64,000 nucleotides of DNA from Pseudaeromonas sharmana. Lineage in GTDB: Bacteria > Pseudomonadota > Gammaproteobacteria > Enterobacterales > Aeromonadaceae. Positions 34,672-44,257 of this stretch are shown in pieces; position 1 is the stretch's first letter; each line of letters opens with the position of its first letter. Both the position numbers and the translations under genes were made by a program. Location of the stretch: NCBI RefSeq assembly GCF_042649925.1, contig NZ_JBHSAF010000007.1, positions 233,319 through 297,318 on the forward strand. Reading direction: 5' to 3'. Under the pieces are notes generated by a model. That model saw nothing but the letters and a program-made list of their open reading frames with translations, searched no databases and was not told where the DNA came from.

Positions 34672-35832
34672 ATGAAGCCCAGCACCCGTTTTGCCGCCCT
34701 TGCCTGTCCGCTGTCTGTTGCCATCGTTGCCGCCACCTCGGCACAGGCTGAACCGCTGCAGAGTCTCGGCAAGGGCGAAGGGGTACTGGATATCATCGCC
34801 TGGCCCGGCTACATCGAACGCGGCGATACCGACAAGGCCTATGACTGGGTCACCGGCTTCGAGCAGGAGACCGGCTGTCAGGTCCGCGTCAAGACCGCCG
34901 CGACCTCGGACGAGATGGTCGCGCTGATGGCCAAGGGGGGCTATGACCTGGTCACCGCCTCCGGTGATGCCTCGCTGCGCCTGATCTACGGCAAACGGGT
35001 ACAGCCCATCAACCCGGCGCTGATCCCGAACTGGAGCCAGATCGATTCACGCCTGCAAGATGCCCCCTGGCATACGGTCGCCGGCCAGCATTACGGCACC
35101 CCCTACCAGTGGGGGCCGAACGTGCTGATGTACAACACCAACGTCTTCAAGACCGCCCCGACCAGCTGGGCTGTGGTGTTCAAGCCGGAAACCCTGCCCG
35201 ATGGCAAACCGAATCAGGGCCGGGTACAGGCCTATGATGGCGCCATCTACCTGGCCGATGCGGCGCTCTACCTCAAGCATGCGCAGCCGGAGCTCGGCAT
35301 CACAGACCCCTACGAACTCAACGAGGCGCAGTATGCCGCCGTGCTGGCGCTGGTGCGCCAGCAACACAGCCTGATCCACCGCTACTGGCATGACTACAAC
35401 GTGCAGATGAGCGACTTCAAGAACGAAGGGGTGGTCGCCTCCGGCGCCTGGCCGTTCCAGGTCAATGCGCTGCAGGCCGAGAAACAACCCATCGCCTCGA
35501 CGATCCCGGTCGAAGGCGCCACCGGCTGGGCGGATACCACCATGCTGCATGCCAATGCCGCCCACCCGGTCTGCGCCTACAAGTGGCTGAACTGGTCGCT
35601 GCAACCCAAGGTGCAGGGTGATGTTGCCGCCTGGTTCGGCTCGGTACCGGCGGTGCCGGCTGCCTGCAAGGCGTCGAGCCTGCTGGGAGAGACCGGCTGC
35701 GCCACCAACGGCTTCGACAACTTCGCCAAGATCGCGTTCTGGAAGACGCCGCAGGCCAAGTGCAGCCAGGGCAGCTGTGTCCCCTACAGCCGCTGGGTGC
35801 AGGACTACATCGCCATCATGGGCGGCCGTTAA
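34672..35832 (+). CDS. ydcS: Periplasmic polyamine/aminobutyrate-type binding protein
   Basis: 386 aa PotD/PotF-fold binding protein with a signal peptide (MKPSTRFAALACPLSVAIVAATSAQA). Typical text: IIAWPGYIERGDTDKAYDWVTGFEQETGCQV, YDLVTASGDASLRLI, QWGPNVLMYNTNVF. The order binding protein-ATPase-permease-permease-aldehyde dehydrogenase equals E. coli ydcSTUV-patD, which identifies this as YdcS. Extra cysteines near the C-terminus (KCSQGSC) are also seen in that group. GGAGAG lies before the ATG. Confidence 0.9.
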   Translation: MKPSTRFAALACPLSVAIVAATSAQAEPLQSLGKGEGVLDIIAWPGYIERGDTDKAYDWVTGFEQETGCQVRVKTAATSDEMVALMAKGGYDLVTASGDASLRLIYGKRVQPINPALIPNWSQIDSRLQDAPWHTVAGQHYGTPYQWGPNVLMYNTNVFKTAPTSWAVVFKPETLPDGKPNQGRVQAYDGAIYLADAALYLKHAQPELGITDPYELNEAQYAAVLALVRQQHSLIHRYWHDYNVQMSDFKNEGVVASGAWPFQVNALQAEKQPIASTIPVEGATGWADTTMLHANAAHPVCAYKWLNWSLQPKVQGDVAAWFGSVPAVPAACKASSLLGETGCATNGFDNFAKIAFWKTPQAKCSQGSCVPYSRWVQDYIAIMGGR

Positions 35833-35844
35833 CCGGGAGGCTGT

Positions 35845-36876
35845 ATGACATTCGCCGTAGAGTTTTCAGCCGTCAGCCGGCTGTATGGCAAGGTCAAGGC
35901 GGTTGACCGCGTGTCGCTGCAGATCGAACAGGGTGAGTTCTTCTCGATGCTGGGGCCGTCAGGCTCCGGCAAGACCACCTGCCTGCGCCTGATGGCCGGC
36001 TTCGAGCAGCCCGATCTCGGCGTGGTGCGCCTCGGCGGCGTCGATGCCGTCGGCCTGCCGCCCTACCTGCGTGACGTGAATACCGTGTTTCAGGACTATG
36101 CGCTGTTCCCGCACCTCAGCGTCAGCGAGAACATCGCCTACGGCTTGAAGATCAAGGGCATCGGCCGCGGTGACCGGCTGGCGCGCAGCGAGGAGGCGCT
36201 GGAGCTGGTAGCCCTCGGCGGCTATGGCGATCGCAAGCCGTCGGCACTCTCCGGCGGCCAGCGCCAGCGCGTCGCGCTGGCCCGGGCACTGGTCAACCGT
36301 CCCAAGGTGCTGCTGCTGGATGAGCCGCTCGGCGCTCTGGATCTGAAACTGCGCGAGCAGATGCAGTCCGAACTGAAGCGGCTGCATCGCCATCTGGGCA
36401 TCACCTTCGTCTATGTCACCCACGATCAGGGCGAGGCGCTGTCGATGTCCGACCGCGTTGCCGTGTTCAACCGCGGTCGCATCGAACAGCTGGATACTCC
36501 GCGTGCGCTGTACGCGCGGCCACAGACGCCGTTTGTCGCCCGCTTTGTCGGTTCGTCCAACGTCATCAGTGGCGAACTGGCACAGCGCCTCAGCGGCCAG
36601 GCTCAACCGTTCGCGCTGCGTCCGGAACACGTGCAGCTGCTGACCCCCTATGGCCAGCATGAGGTACAGGTTGAAGGCAAGCTGCGCCATGTCCACTACC
36701 ACGGCGCCTACAGCCGGCTGGAGCTGGATCTCGGCCAGCAGCAGACGCTGGCGGTCCATGTGCCGCACCGTGATGGCGACGACGCTCTGCTGCCGGACAT
36801 CGGCACCCGCCTCGGCTGTGGCTGGTCACGCAGCGCCATGGTGCCGCTGCAGGATGACAGCGGGAGCCAGCCATGA
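35845..36876 (+). CDS. ydcT: ABC transporter ATPase of the YdcSTUV importer
   Basis: 343 aa. Walker A GPSGSGKTT (residues about 37-45), Q-loop VFQDYALFP, signature LSGGQRQRVALARAL, Walker B VLLLDEPLGALD, H-loop THDQGEA, and a C-terminal TOBE-type regulatory domain (FALRPEHVQLL...). It powers import through YdcU/YdcV. It starts 12 nt after ydcS and overlaps ydcU by 4 nt. Confidence 0.93.
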   Translation: MTFAVEFSAVSRLYGKVKAVDRVSLQIEQGEFFSMLGPSGSGKTTCLRLMAGFEQPDLGVVRLGGVDAVGLPPYLRDVNTVFQDYALFPHLSVSENIAYGLKIKGIGRGDRLARSEEALELVALGGYGDRKPSALSGGQRQRVALARALVNRPKVLLLDEPLGALDLKLREQMQSELKRLHRHLGITFVYVTHDQGEALSMSDRVAVFNRGRIEQLDTPRALYARPQTPFVARFVGSSNVISGELAQRLSGQAQPFALRPEHVQLLTPYGQHEVQVEGKLRHVHYHGAYSRLELDLGQQQTLAVHVPHRDGDDALLPDIGTRLGCGWSRSAMVPLQDDSGSQP

Positions 36877-37835
36877 GTACCGCCCTCACCCCGACCACAG
36901 CCGCGGCCGGCTCGCCACTGGCTGGATTATCGGCCGCCGGCCGCCTCGGCCGCTGGCTGTTACTGCACCCGCATCTGATGCTGCTGCTCTGGCTGGCGCT
37001 GCCGCTGCTGTGGATGGGCGGCCTCTATCTGGGCTCGCTGTTCGGTCTGCTGGGTCAGAGCTTCTACACCTTCGACGACTTTACGATGTCGGTACTGCCG
37101 GAGTGGACGCTGGACAACTACCGCCAGCTGCTAAACGCCGGCAACCTCGACATAGTGCTGCGCACCGTGACGATGGCGCTGGCGGTCAGCATTGCCGATG
37201 CGCTGATGGCGTTCCCGATTGCGCTGTATATGGCACTCTACGCCAGCCCGCGCATCAAGGCGCTGTTCTACATCGGCGTCATGCTGCCGATGTGGGCCAG
37301 CTACATCGTCAAGGCCTATGCCTGGACGGCGATCCTTTCCCGCGATGGCCTGCTGCAATGGCTGCTCGGCCACCTCGGGCTGGAGCCGGCGCTGCAATGG
37401 CTGCTGCAGACCCCGATCGGTGGCAACACGCTGGCCACCTCGCACCTGGGGCGCTTTCTGGTGTTCAGCTACATCTGGCTGCCGTTCATGATCTTGCCGA
37501 TCCAGGCGGCGCTGGAGCGCATCGCCCCCAGCCTGCTGCAGGCGGCCGGCGATCTGGGTGCCCGCCCCCGTCAGGTGCTGACCACTGTGCTGCTGCCCCT
37601 GGCGCTGCCCGGCGTCATGGCCGGCTCGATCTTCACCTTCTGCCTGACCCTCGGCGACTACATCATACCGACGCTGGTCGGCCCTTCCGGGCTGTTCATC
37701 GGCACCATGGTCTACACCCAGCAGGGCGCGGTCGGCAACATGCCGCTGGCGGCGTCCTTTACTGTGGTGCCCTTGCTGCTGATCAGCCTCTACCTGTGGT
37801 TTGCCAAACGACTGGGGGCTTTCGATGCACTCTGA
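36873..37835 (+). CDS. ydcU: ABC transporter permease (PotB-like)
   Basis: 320 aa with about six helices plus a proline-rich hydrophilic start. The EAA loop reads LQAAGDLGARPRQVLTTVLLPLALPGVMAGS, the contact site for the ATPase. It overlaps ydcV by 11 nt. Confidence 0.9.
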   Translation: MSTALTPTTAAAGSPLAGLSAAGRLGRWLLLHPHLMLLLWLALPLLWMGGLYLGSLFGLLGQSFYTFDDFTMSVLPEWTLDNYRQLLNAGNLDIVLRTVTMALAVSIADALMAFPIALYMALYASPRIKALFYIGVMLPMWASYIVKAYAWTAILSRDGLLQWLLGHLGLEPALQWLLQTPIGGNTLATSHLGRFLVFSYIWLPFMILPIQAALERIAPSLLQAAGDLGARPRQVLTTVLLPLALPGVMAGSIFTFCLTLGDYIIPTLVGPSGLFIGTMVYTQQGAVGNMPLAASFTVVPLLLISLYLWFAKRLGAFDAL

Positions 37836-38634
37836 CCGTCATGCCTCACCGCTGTTGAAACTGCTGGCCTGGTGCGGACTGGGGCTGTTGCACCTGCCGC
37901 TGCTGGTCATCGCCCTGTACGCCTTCAATACCGAGAGTGCCGCCTTCAGTTTTCCGCTGCAGGGCTTCACGCTGCAGTGGTTTGCCGCCGCGGCGCGCCG
38001 CCCGGACATCCTGGACGCCGTCTGGCTGTCGCTGCAGGTGGCCGCCGCCGCAACGCTGCTGGCCCTGCTGCTCGGCACGCTGGCGGCGCTGGCGATGTGG
38101 CGCCACCGCTTCTTCGGCAAGGAGGCGTTCTCGATGCTGCTGGTGTTGCCGATTGCGCTGCCCGGCATCATCACCGGCCTGGCGCTGCTGGCCAGTTTCC
38201 AGCGCCTGGGCATAGAACCGGGCATGCTGACGCTGATCGTCAGCCACGCCACCTTCTGCGTGGTCATCGTCTTCAACAATGTGCTGGCGCGCTTCCGCCG
38301 CACCAGCCTGAGTCTGATCGAGGCGTCGCTGGATCTGGGCGCCAACGGCTGGCAAACCTTCCGTTATGTCGTGTTGCCAAACCTGGCCACCGCCATGCTG
38401 GCCGGCGGCCTGCTGGCGTTCGCGCTGTCGTTTGACGAAATCATAGTGACCACCTTTACCGCCGGTCACGAAAAGACGCTGCCGATCTGGCTGCTGGGCC
38501 AGCTGACCCGCCCCCGCGACGTGCCGATCACCAATGTGGTGGCGCTGGCGGTGATGCTGGCCACTGTGCTGCCGATTCTGGGCGCCTATTATCTAACCAA
38601 GGACACCGACACGGTCGCCGGCAGCGGCAAGTAG
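37825..38634 (+). CDS. ydcV: ABC transporter permease (PotC-like)
   Basis: 269 aa, six helices, EAA loop EASLDLGANGWQTFRYVVLPNLATAMLAGG. ATG 37825 lies inside the ydcU 3' end; the in-frame extension upstream is just ydcU sequence. It is the second half of the inner-membrane channel. Confidence 0.9.
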   Translation: MHSDRHASPLLKLLAWCGLGLLHLPLLVIALYAFNTESAAFSFPLQGFTLQWFAAAARRPDILDAVWLSLQVAAAATLLALLLGTLAALAMWRHRFFGKEAFSMLLVLPIALPGIITGLALLASFQRLGIEPGMLTLIVSHATFCVVIVFNNVLARFRRTSLSLIEASLDLGANGWQTFRYVVLPNLATAMLAGGLLAFALSFDEIIVTTFTAGHEKTLPIWLLGQLTRPRDVPITNVVALAVMLATVLPILGAYYLTKDTDTVAGSGK

Positions 38635-38671
38635 CTGCCCGACCCGACCTTTTACTGATGGAGCGACTGAC

Positions 38672-40096
38672 ATGCACAATCTACTTCTGATCAATGGCCA
38701 GCCGGTGGCCGGCACCGGTAGCGAACTCCCGGTCTTCAACCCGTCGACCGGCGCCGAACTGACCCGCATTCCGGAGGCCTCACCGGAACAGGTGCTGGCC
38801 GCCGTGGCCGCCGCCGATGCCGCTTTTCCGGCCTGGGCCGCACTGCCACCGCGCGAACGTTCCAGCCGTCTGCTGGCGCTGGCCGACGCCATCGAACGCA
38901 AGGGGGAAGAGCTGGCGCGCCTCGAATCGCTGAACTGTGGCAAGCCCTATCACGCCATGCTCAACGACGAGATCCCGGCGGTGGTGGACTGTTTCCGCTT
39001 CTTCGCCGGTGCCGCGCGCTGCCTGAATGGCTCGGCGGCCGGCGAGTATGTGCCGGGGTTCACGTCGATGATTCGCCGCGATCCGATCGGAGTCGTCGCC
39101 TCGATCGCGCCGTGGAACTACCCGCTGCAGATGGCCGCCTGGAAACTGGCACCGGCGCTGGCCGCGGGCAACACCGTGATCCTCAAGCCGTCGGAAGTCA
39201 CCCCGCTGACCACGCTGGCACTGGTGCCGCTGCTGGCCGAGCTGCTGCCGCCCGGGGTGGTCAATATCGTCCACGGCCGCGGCGCCGAAGTCGGTGCACC
39301 GCTGGTCAGCCATCCGCGGGTGCGCATGGTATCGCTGACCGGCTCGATCCCGACCGGCAAGCGGTTGGTGGAATCTGCCGCCCAGACCCTCAAGCGCACT
39401 CACATGGAGCTTGGCGGCAAGGCACCGGTGATCGTGCTCGACGATGCCAACCTCGACGAAGTGGTGGCCGGCATCCGCACCTTCGGTTTCTATAACGCCG
39501 GGCAGGACTGCACCGCCGCCTGCCGCATCTATGCGCAGAAGGGGATCTACGACCGGCTGGTTGCCGATCTCGGCAGTGCCATCGGTTCGCTGAAGATGGG
39601 GCTGCAGGATGACCCGACCACCGAGCTGGGTCCGCTGATCTATGCCGCGCACCGCGACCGCGTGGTCAGCTTTGTCGACCGCGCCCGCGAGCAGAAGCAC
39701 ATCGAGATCGTCACCGGCGGCGGCGTCGGCGACGGCAATGGCTACTTCTACCAGCCAACCCTGGTGGCCGGCGCGCTGCAGAGCGATGAAATCGTGCAAA
39801 AAGAGGTGTTCGGCCCCGTGGTCTCGGTCACCGCCATCGACGATCTGGAGCAGGGTGTCGCCTTTGCCAACGACTCCGAATACGGCCTCGCCTCCTCGGT
39901 GTGGACCCAGGATGTCGGCAAGGCGATGTCGGCCGCCGCCGCGCTGCAGTACGGGTGCACCTGGATCAACACCCATTTCATCATCACCAACGAGATGCCC
40001 CATGGCGGCCTCAAGCAGTCCGGCTACGGCAAAGACATGTCGATTTATGCGCTGGAGGAGTACACCTGCGCCCGCCACGTCATGGTGAAGTGGTAA
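38672..40096 (+). CDS. patD: Gamma-aminobutyraldehyde dehydrogenase
   Basis: 474 aa, the same length as E. coli PatD (YdcW). Catalytic C280 in NAGQDCTAACRIY and general base E246 in MELGGKAP are present, with the NAD-binding block SLTGSIPTGKRL. It oxidises 4-aminobutyraldehyde from putrescine to GABA. As in E. coli it is last in the ydcSTUV operon. The product feeds the gabTD pair at 59808-62578. Confidence 0.93.
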   Translation: MHNLLLINGQPVAGTGSELPVFNPSTGAELTRIPEASPEQVLAAVAAADAAFPAWAALPPRERSSRLLALADAIERKGEELARLESLNCGKPYHAMLNDEIPAVVDCFRFFAGAARCLNGSAAGEYVPGFTSMIRRDPIGVVASIAPWNYPLQMAAWKLAPALAAGNTVILKPSEVTPLTTLALVPLLAELLPPGVVNIVHGRGAEVGAPLVSHPRVRMVSLTGSIPTGKRLVESAAQTLKRTHMELGGKAPVIVLDDANLDEVVAGIRTFGFYNAGQDCTAACRIYAQKGIYDRLVADLGSAIGSLKMGLQDDPTTELGPLIYAAHRDRVVSFVDRAREQKHIEIVTGGGVGDGNGYFYQPTLVAGALQSDEIVQKEVFGPVVSVTAIDDLEQGVAFANDSEYGLASSVWTQDVGKAMSAAAALQYGCTWINTHFIITNEMPHGGLKQSGYGKDMSIYALEEYTCARHVMVKW

Positions 40097-40101
40097 CCGA
40101 C

Positions 40102-40135
40102 CACCCCCTGTCAGCGATGACAGGGGGTGTTTTTA
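40102..40135 (+). terminator. Terminator of ydcSTUV-patD operon
   Basis: Stem CACCCCCTGTC / GACAGGGGGTG (40102-40112, 40119-40129) followed by TTTTTATA. It has almost the same hairpin core as the dyad at 16804-16823. Confidence 0.92.
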
Positions 40136-40136
40136 T

Positions 40137-40553
40137 ATTATCAACACCACAGATGGCTATTTATTAATAGCCATAGACTGAGAATATAAAATTAAATCCG
40201 GAGTGAAGCGCATTATTTTTTAATTAAAATCACTTAACCAAGTAGAATATAAACCCAGCCATCCGGCATGCTGCAGATTATTTCAAAATAACTGAAATGA
40301 TCCGTTTTTTATTTGTATAAAACAGAGCAAGCCAGCAAAAAAGCCATTGTTTATGCTGATGAATTTATTATTGACGTCTTGGGTTTAATTATTTTACTGT
40401 CATCTGGCTTTTACTGATTTTCAGTCAGTTACTGCGTCAAACAAGATCAGTAACGGAAGACTCCCCTCGTGACGATGACGCCCATCCCGCCTGCGCCATC
40501 AAAAATCAGATTTATTTCTTGACCACATAAACTCTGATTGCAGGAACCGCTCC
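40137..40553. promoter_or_regulatory. AT-rich intergenic region upstream of guaD
   Basis: 417 nt, strikingly AT-rich against the GC-rich genome, without an open frame of note. It contains a 9-bp hairpin ATGGCTATT/AATAGCCAT (40153-40174), a possible promoter TTGACG-N16-TTTACT (40371-40398), and a 7-bp dyad GTTACTG...CAGTAAC around 40427-40455 that could be an operator. Confidence 0.4.
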
Positions 40554-41912
40554 ATGAACAGGACCGTTTATTTTATTGTTTGTTTACTCTGTCTGGGGGT
40601 GACCATGTCTGCCTCTGCTGCGACCCAGGCCTATCGGGCCAGTCTGCTCTATTTCACCGCCGATCCGACCCGGGATGCCAACGCCACGCACTACCTCGAA
40701 GATGGCCTGCTGCTGATCCGCGACGGCCACGTCGTCGCCGCCAGCGATTACGCCAGCGTGCCGGCGGCACAGCGGCGCCAGCTGACGATCACCGACTACC
40801 GCGGCAAGCTGCTGCTGCCGGGGTTTGTCGATACCCATATCCATTTTCCGCAGACCGAGATGATCGCCTCGTACGGCGAGCAGCTGCTGGAGTGGCTCAA
40901 CAGCTACACCTTCCCCACCGAGCGCAAGTTTGCCGATGCCGGCTATGCCCGCCAGCGCGCCGGTTTCTTCATCGACGAACTGCTGCGCAACGGCACCACG
41001 ACGGCGCTGGTGTTTGCCACCGTGCACCCGCAGTCGGTGGACGCGCTGTTCGAGGCGGCGGCCGCCAAGCAGATGCGGCTGATCGCCGGCAAGGTGCTGA
41101 TGGACCGCAACGCGCCGGACTACCTGCGCGACACGGCGCAGCGCGGCTATGACGAGAGCCGCGCCCTGATCCGCAAGTGGCACCACCACGGGCGCCTGCT
41201 GTATGCCGTCACCCCGCGCTTTGCACCGACCTCGACGCCGCAGCAACTGGCACTGGCCGGCAAGCTGCTGCAGGAGTTCCCCGACGTCTACCTGCAGACC
41301 CACCTCAGCGAGAACAAGAACGAGATCGCCTGGGTCAAGTCGCTGTTTCCCGAGCGCAAGGGCTACCTGGATGTCTATGACCATTACGGTCTGGCCGGGC
41401 CACGGTCGCTGTTTGCCCATGCCATCCACCTCGAGGACGGCGAAGCGCAAACCCTGGCGGCCCGCGGCGCGGCGGTGGCCTTCTGCCCGACCTCGAACCT
41501 GTTCCTCGGCAGCGGCCTGTTCCGGCTGCATCCGCTGAAGCAGGCCGGCGTGCGGGTCGGCCTCGGCACCGATGTCGGCGCCGGCACCAGCTTCTCGATG
41601 CTGCAGACACTGAACGAAGGTTACAAGGTGCAGCAACTGCAGGGGGAAAAACTGTCGGCGCGCGAAGGGCTGTATCAGGCGACGCTTGGCGGCGCCGAGG
41701 CGCTGCAACTGGCCGACCGCATCGGCAGCTTCCAGCCGGGACGGGAGGCGGACTTTGTCGTGCTGGAGTGGGGCGCCACGCCGCTGCAGCAACTGCGCCA
41801 GTCCCAGGCCAGGACGCTGGACGACCGGCTATTTGCCCTGATGATGCAGGGCGATGATCGCAACGTCGTCGCCACCTATGTCAACGGCGAGCAGGCCTAC
41901 CGCCGGCCATAA
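40554..41912 (+). CDS. guaD: Guanine deaminase with apparent N-terminal signal peptide
   Basis: 452 aa amidohydrolase. The metal ligands are H95-x-H97 (VDTHIHFPQ), His in LQTHLSENKNE, His in FAHAIHLED and Asp in LGTDVGAGTS; NGTTTALVFATVHPQSVDALFEAAA is as in E. coli GuaD. It turns guanine into xanthine. The first 22 residues (MNRTVYFIVCLLCLGVTMSASA) look like a Sec signal peptide with an ASA-A cleavage site. ATG 40554 has AGGAA 8 nt upstream. An internal ATG at 40605 also has a GGGGGTG ribosome site and aligns with the E. coli start, so a cytoplasmic form is possible. Confidence 0.9.
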   Translation: MNRTVYFIVCLLCLGVTMSASAATQAYRASLLYFTADPTRDANATHYLEDGLLLIRDGHVVAASDYASVPAAQRRQLTITDYRGKLLLPGFVDTHIHFPQTEMIASYGEQLLEWLNSYTFPTERKFADAGYARQRAGFFIDELLRNGTTTALVFATVHPQSVDALFEAAAAKQMRLIAGKVLMDRNAPDYLRDTAQRGYDESRALIRKWHHHGRLLYAVTPRFAPTSTPQQLALAGKLLQEFPDVYLQTHLSENKNEIAWVKSLFPERKGYLDVYDHYGLAGPRSLFAHAIHLEDGEAQTLAARGAAVAFCPTSNLFLGSGLFRLHPLKQAGVRVGLGTDVGAGTSFSMLQTLNEGYKVQQLQGEKLSAREGLYQATLGGAEALQLADRIGSFQPGREADFVVLEWGATPLQQLRQSQARTLDDRLFALMMQGDDRNVVATYVNGEQAYRRP

Positions 41913-42073
41913 CCGCGGCGTAACCGACGGGGCGTGGCGGGCGCCCCTGTGTCCCCCTCCGGCACGGCCAGTCACCGTTCGTTGTCAGTTGGACCCCAAA
42001 AATCGTATTAAAAACAAGGCTTTTCACCCTTGCCTGCAGACAGTATGCTGGCAAAAACCCCTATCGAGTCGCG

Positions 42074-43315
42074 ATGATGCCGCTTTCTGACAGACTGAGC
42101 AGCTACCGCCAGGCACTGCTCGCCTTGCAACGGGAACAGTTCAAACTGCAGTTTCCCTCCCCCGCCCCCTCCATCGAGGAGGCCCGGTTCGAAGAGGAGC
42201 TGCAAGGGCTGGCCCGCTGGCTGGAGGCGCGTTTTACCGAGTTTTCCTGCCTGCAGGAGCTGACGACCGAGATCATCCAGGGCAGCCTGCTCGAAGAGGT
42301 ATTGGCCCGGATCTATGATGCCTTCGAGCGCATCATCCCCTATGACCGCATCGGCTGTGCCCTGCTCAGCGACGATGGACAGCAGGTACGTTCCTACTGG
42401 GCTCGCTCACGCAACCAGAGCGCGCCGCTGCTCAAAGCCGGCTTCACCGCCCGCCTGGCCGGCAGCAGCCTGGAGCCGATCCTGCACAGCCACCAGCCGC
42501 GCATCATCAATAACCTGGCCGATTACCTGCACCAGCACCCGGAATCGACCGCCACACGGCTGATCCTGCAAGAGGGCATCCTCTCCAGCCTCACCTGCCC
42601 GCTGATTGCCGAAGGCAAAGCCATCGGCTTCCTGTTTTTTTCCAGCTGCCAGATCGGCACTTATCAGGCGCTGCACCAGCGTATTTTCCTGAACATTGCC
42701 CGCCAGGTGTCGCTGCTGATCGAAAAGAGCCACCTCTATCAGCAGGTGCATGAACTCAATCAGCAACTGATGCAGGCTCTGGCGCAACTCAAGGAGCAAT
42801 CCTGCCGCGATGCCTTGACCGGACTGCTGCACCGGGGGGCCATCATGGAGTTCCTGACCAAGATGCAGGCCGAGAGTGAACGGGCCGGCACCCCCTGCGC
42901 GGTGATCATGGCCGATGTCGACCACTTCAAGCAGATCAACGACAGCCATGGCCATCCCGCCGGTGACCGGGTGCTGCAAGCAGTCGCGCAGACGCTGCGT
43001 GAGCAGGTACGAGATTACGATGCCGTCGGCCGCTATGGCGGTGAAGAGTTCCTGATCCTGCTGCGGGACCGCGATCACCACACCGCCTGTCTGACTGCCG
43101 AGCGCATACGCCACGCCATCGCCGCCCTGACGCTGCAGACAGCCAAGGGCCAACCGTTGCCGGTCACCCTCAGTCTGGGGGTGGCCATGTGCGATCCGAA
43201 AGCGCTGGATAACACGGAACGGCTGCTGTCTGCCGCCGACACCGCCTTGTATCAAGCCAAACGCCACGGCCGCAACCGCGTCTGCAGCTACCACGCCGGC
43301 GACGCGCACCGCTAA
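42074..43315 (+). CDS. GAF-GGDEF diguanylate cyclase
   Basis: 413 aa. Residues about 60-220 form a GAF-like sensor domain (LQELTTEIIQGSLLEEVLARIYDAFERIIPYDRIGCALL...). Residues about 245-405 form a GGDEF domain with an intact active site GGEEF (322-326) and the inhibitory I-site R313-x-x-D316 exactly five residues before it. It should make c-di-GMP with product feedback inhibition. No transmembrane segment. Either of two adjacent ATGs (42074, 42077) may start it. Confidence 0.9.
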   Translation: MMPLSDRLSSYRQALLALQREQFKLQFPSPAPSIEEARFEEELQGLARWLEARFTEFSCLQELTTEIIQGSLLEEVLARIYDAFERIIPYDRIGCALLSDDGQQVRSYWARSRNQSAPLLKAGFTARLAGSSLEPILHSHQPRIINNLADYLHQHPESTATRLILQEGILSSLTCPLIAEGKAIGFLFFSSCQIGTYQALHQRIFLNIARQVSLLIEKSHLYQQVHELNQQLMQALAQLKEQSCRDALTGLLHRGAIMEFLTKMQAESERAGTPCAVIMADVDHFKQINDSHGHPAGDRVLQAVAQTLREQVRDYDAVGRYGGEEFLILLRDRDHHTACLTAERIRHAIAALTLQTAKGQPLPVTLSLGVAMCDPKALDNTERLLSAADTALYQAKRHGRNRVCSYHAGDAHR

Positions 43316-43348
43316 GCCAGGCTGGCCCGTCACACCGCTGGCCAGCAC

Positions 43349-44047
43349 TCACGGCCGCATCACGGCCTTGACCTCCTGCTGCCAACGCCCGTGCTGCTGC
43401 GCCTGCAGGAAGATGCGGGTCAGCGCCGGCAGCATGGCCTTGTGCCGGGACGACACCAGCAGAAACAGTGGTTTACTGGCCAGCGGCGGCTCCTGCACCC
43501 GGTAATCCGTCACCCCCGCCGATGACATCTTGCCAGCGACCAAATCCCGGGCCAGCAAGATCACATCAAACCGGTTGGCAGCGAATGCGGCCACTAGCGC
43601 TTCATCACTACGCACACGATAGACATGCGCCAGACCCCGGCTCACTTGCTCGGAAAGCTGACTCCCCCGCACCAGACCCACGCGGTGGTGAGCCAAGTCG
43701 GCCGGATGGCGGATCGGCGACGCGGCCTGCCGTGTCACCGCCATCAGCTCGTATTGATGCAGTGCCACCGGCACCGGCTCGACCCCCGGGACCGCTTTAG
43801 CCACCAGCTCGGTCAGCAAAAAGGCCCCGTCTGCCTCCGGCCGGGCCAGCTCCGCCACCAATCGCGCCTGTGGCACCAGGCGGATATCCGCCGCTATGCC
43901 GGCCTCGGCCAGGCGTGAGGTGATCAGCGGCGCCAGCGGCTGCATGGTAGGAGTCGTCAGCAATAACCAGTGCTCTGCCGCCTGCAGTGTTGGGCTCAGC
44001 AGGCAGAGCCCCCCCAACCAGAACCCCAGCCAAAAGCGCTCGCGCAT
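43349..44047 (-). CDS. Periplasmic substrate-binding-like protein (SBP family 3/PhnD-like)
   Basis: 232 aa with a signal peptide (MRERFWLGFWLGGLCLLSPTLQAA). It then has a small type II binding-protein fold: RLVPQARLVAELARPEADGAFLLTE, HHRVGLVRGSQLSEQVSRGL, VAAFAANRFDVILLARDL. No ABC permease or ATPase is adjacent. It is convergent with the diguanylate cyclase (33 nt). GGGAG is 7 nt before ATG 44047. The ligand is unknown. Confidence 0.75.
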   Translation of the reverse strand: MRERFWLGFWLGGLCLLSPTLQAAEHWLLLTTPTMQPLAPLITSRLAEAGIAADIRLVPQARLVAELARPEADGAFLLTELVAKAVPGVEPVPVALHQYELMAVTRQAASPIRHPADLAHHRVGLVRGSQLSEQVSRGLAHVYRVRSDEALVAAFAANRFDVILLARDLVAGKMSSAGVTDYRVQEPPLASKPLFLLVSSRHKAMLPALTRIFLQAQQHGRWQQEVKAVMRP

Positions 44048-44138
44048 GGTAATTCTCCCGACGACAAAAAAGGTGGCGCCCACTAGCAAGCATAGTCGTC
44101 AGAAACTAGCCGTCGCGGGCAGAACAGCTAGAGCAAAA

Positions 44139-44182
44139 ACGTCATTGATAGTTCACACAAGAGTCACAGCCCTGCCATCTGC
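44139..44182 (+). promoter_or_regulatory. Four 11-bp PhoB-type repeats upstream of acid phosphatase
   Basis: Direct units in exact 11-nt phase: acGTCATtgat, agTTCACacaa, gaGTCACagcc, ctGCCATctgc. This is the Pho box pattern (CTGTCAT plus AT-rich spacer, repeated every 11 bp). It lies 75 nt upstream of a phosphatase gene. The 3' units have GC-rich spacers, so strength is uncertain. Confidence 0.62.
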
Positions 44183-44257
44183 CCCTCGCAGCATCGCTGC
44201 TACCGGTCTGGCACTGTTGCCCCGGCTGATTACGACAACAAACAACAAGGATGCCCT

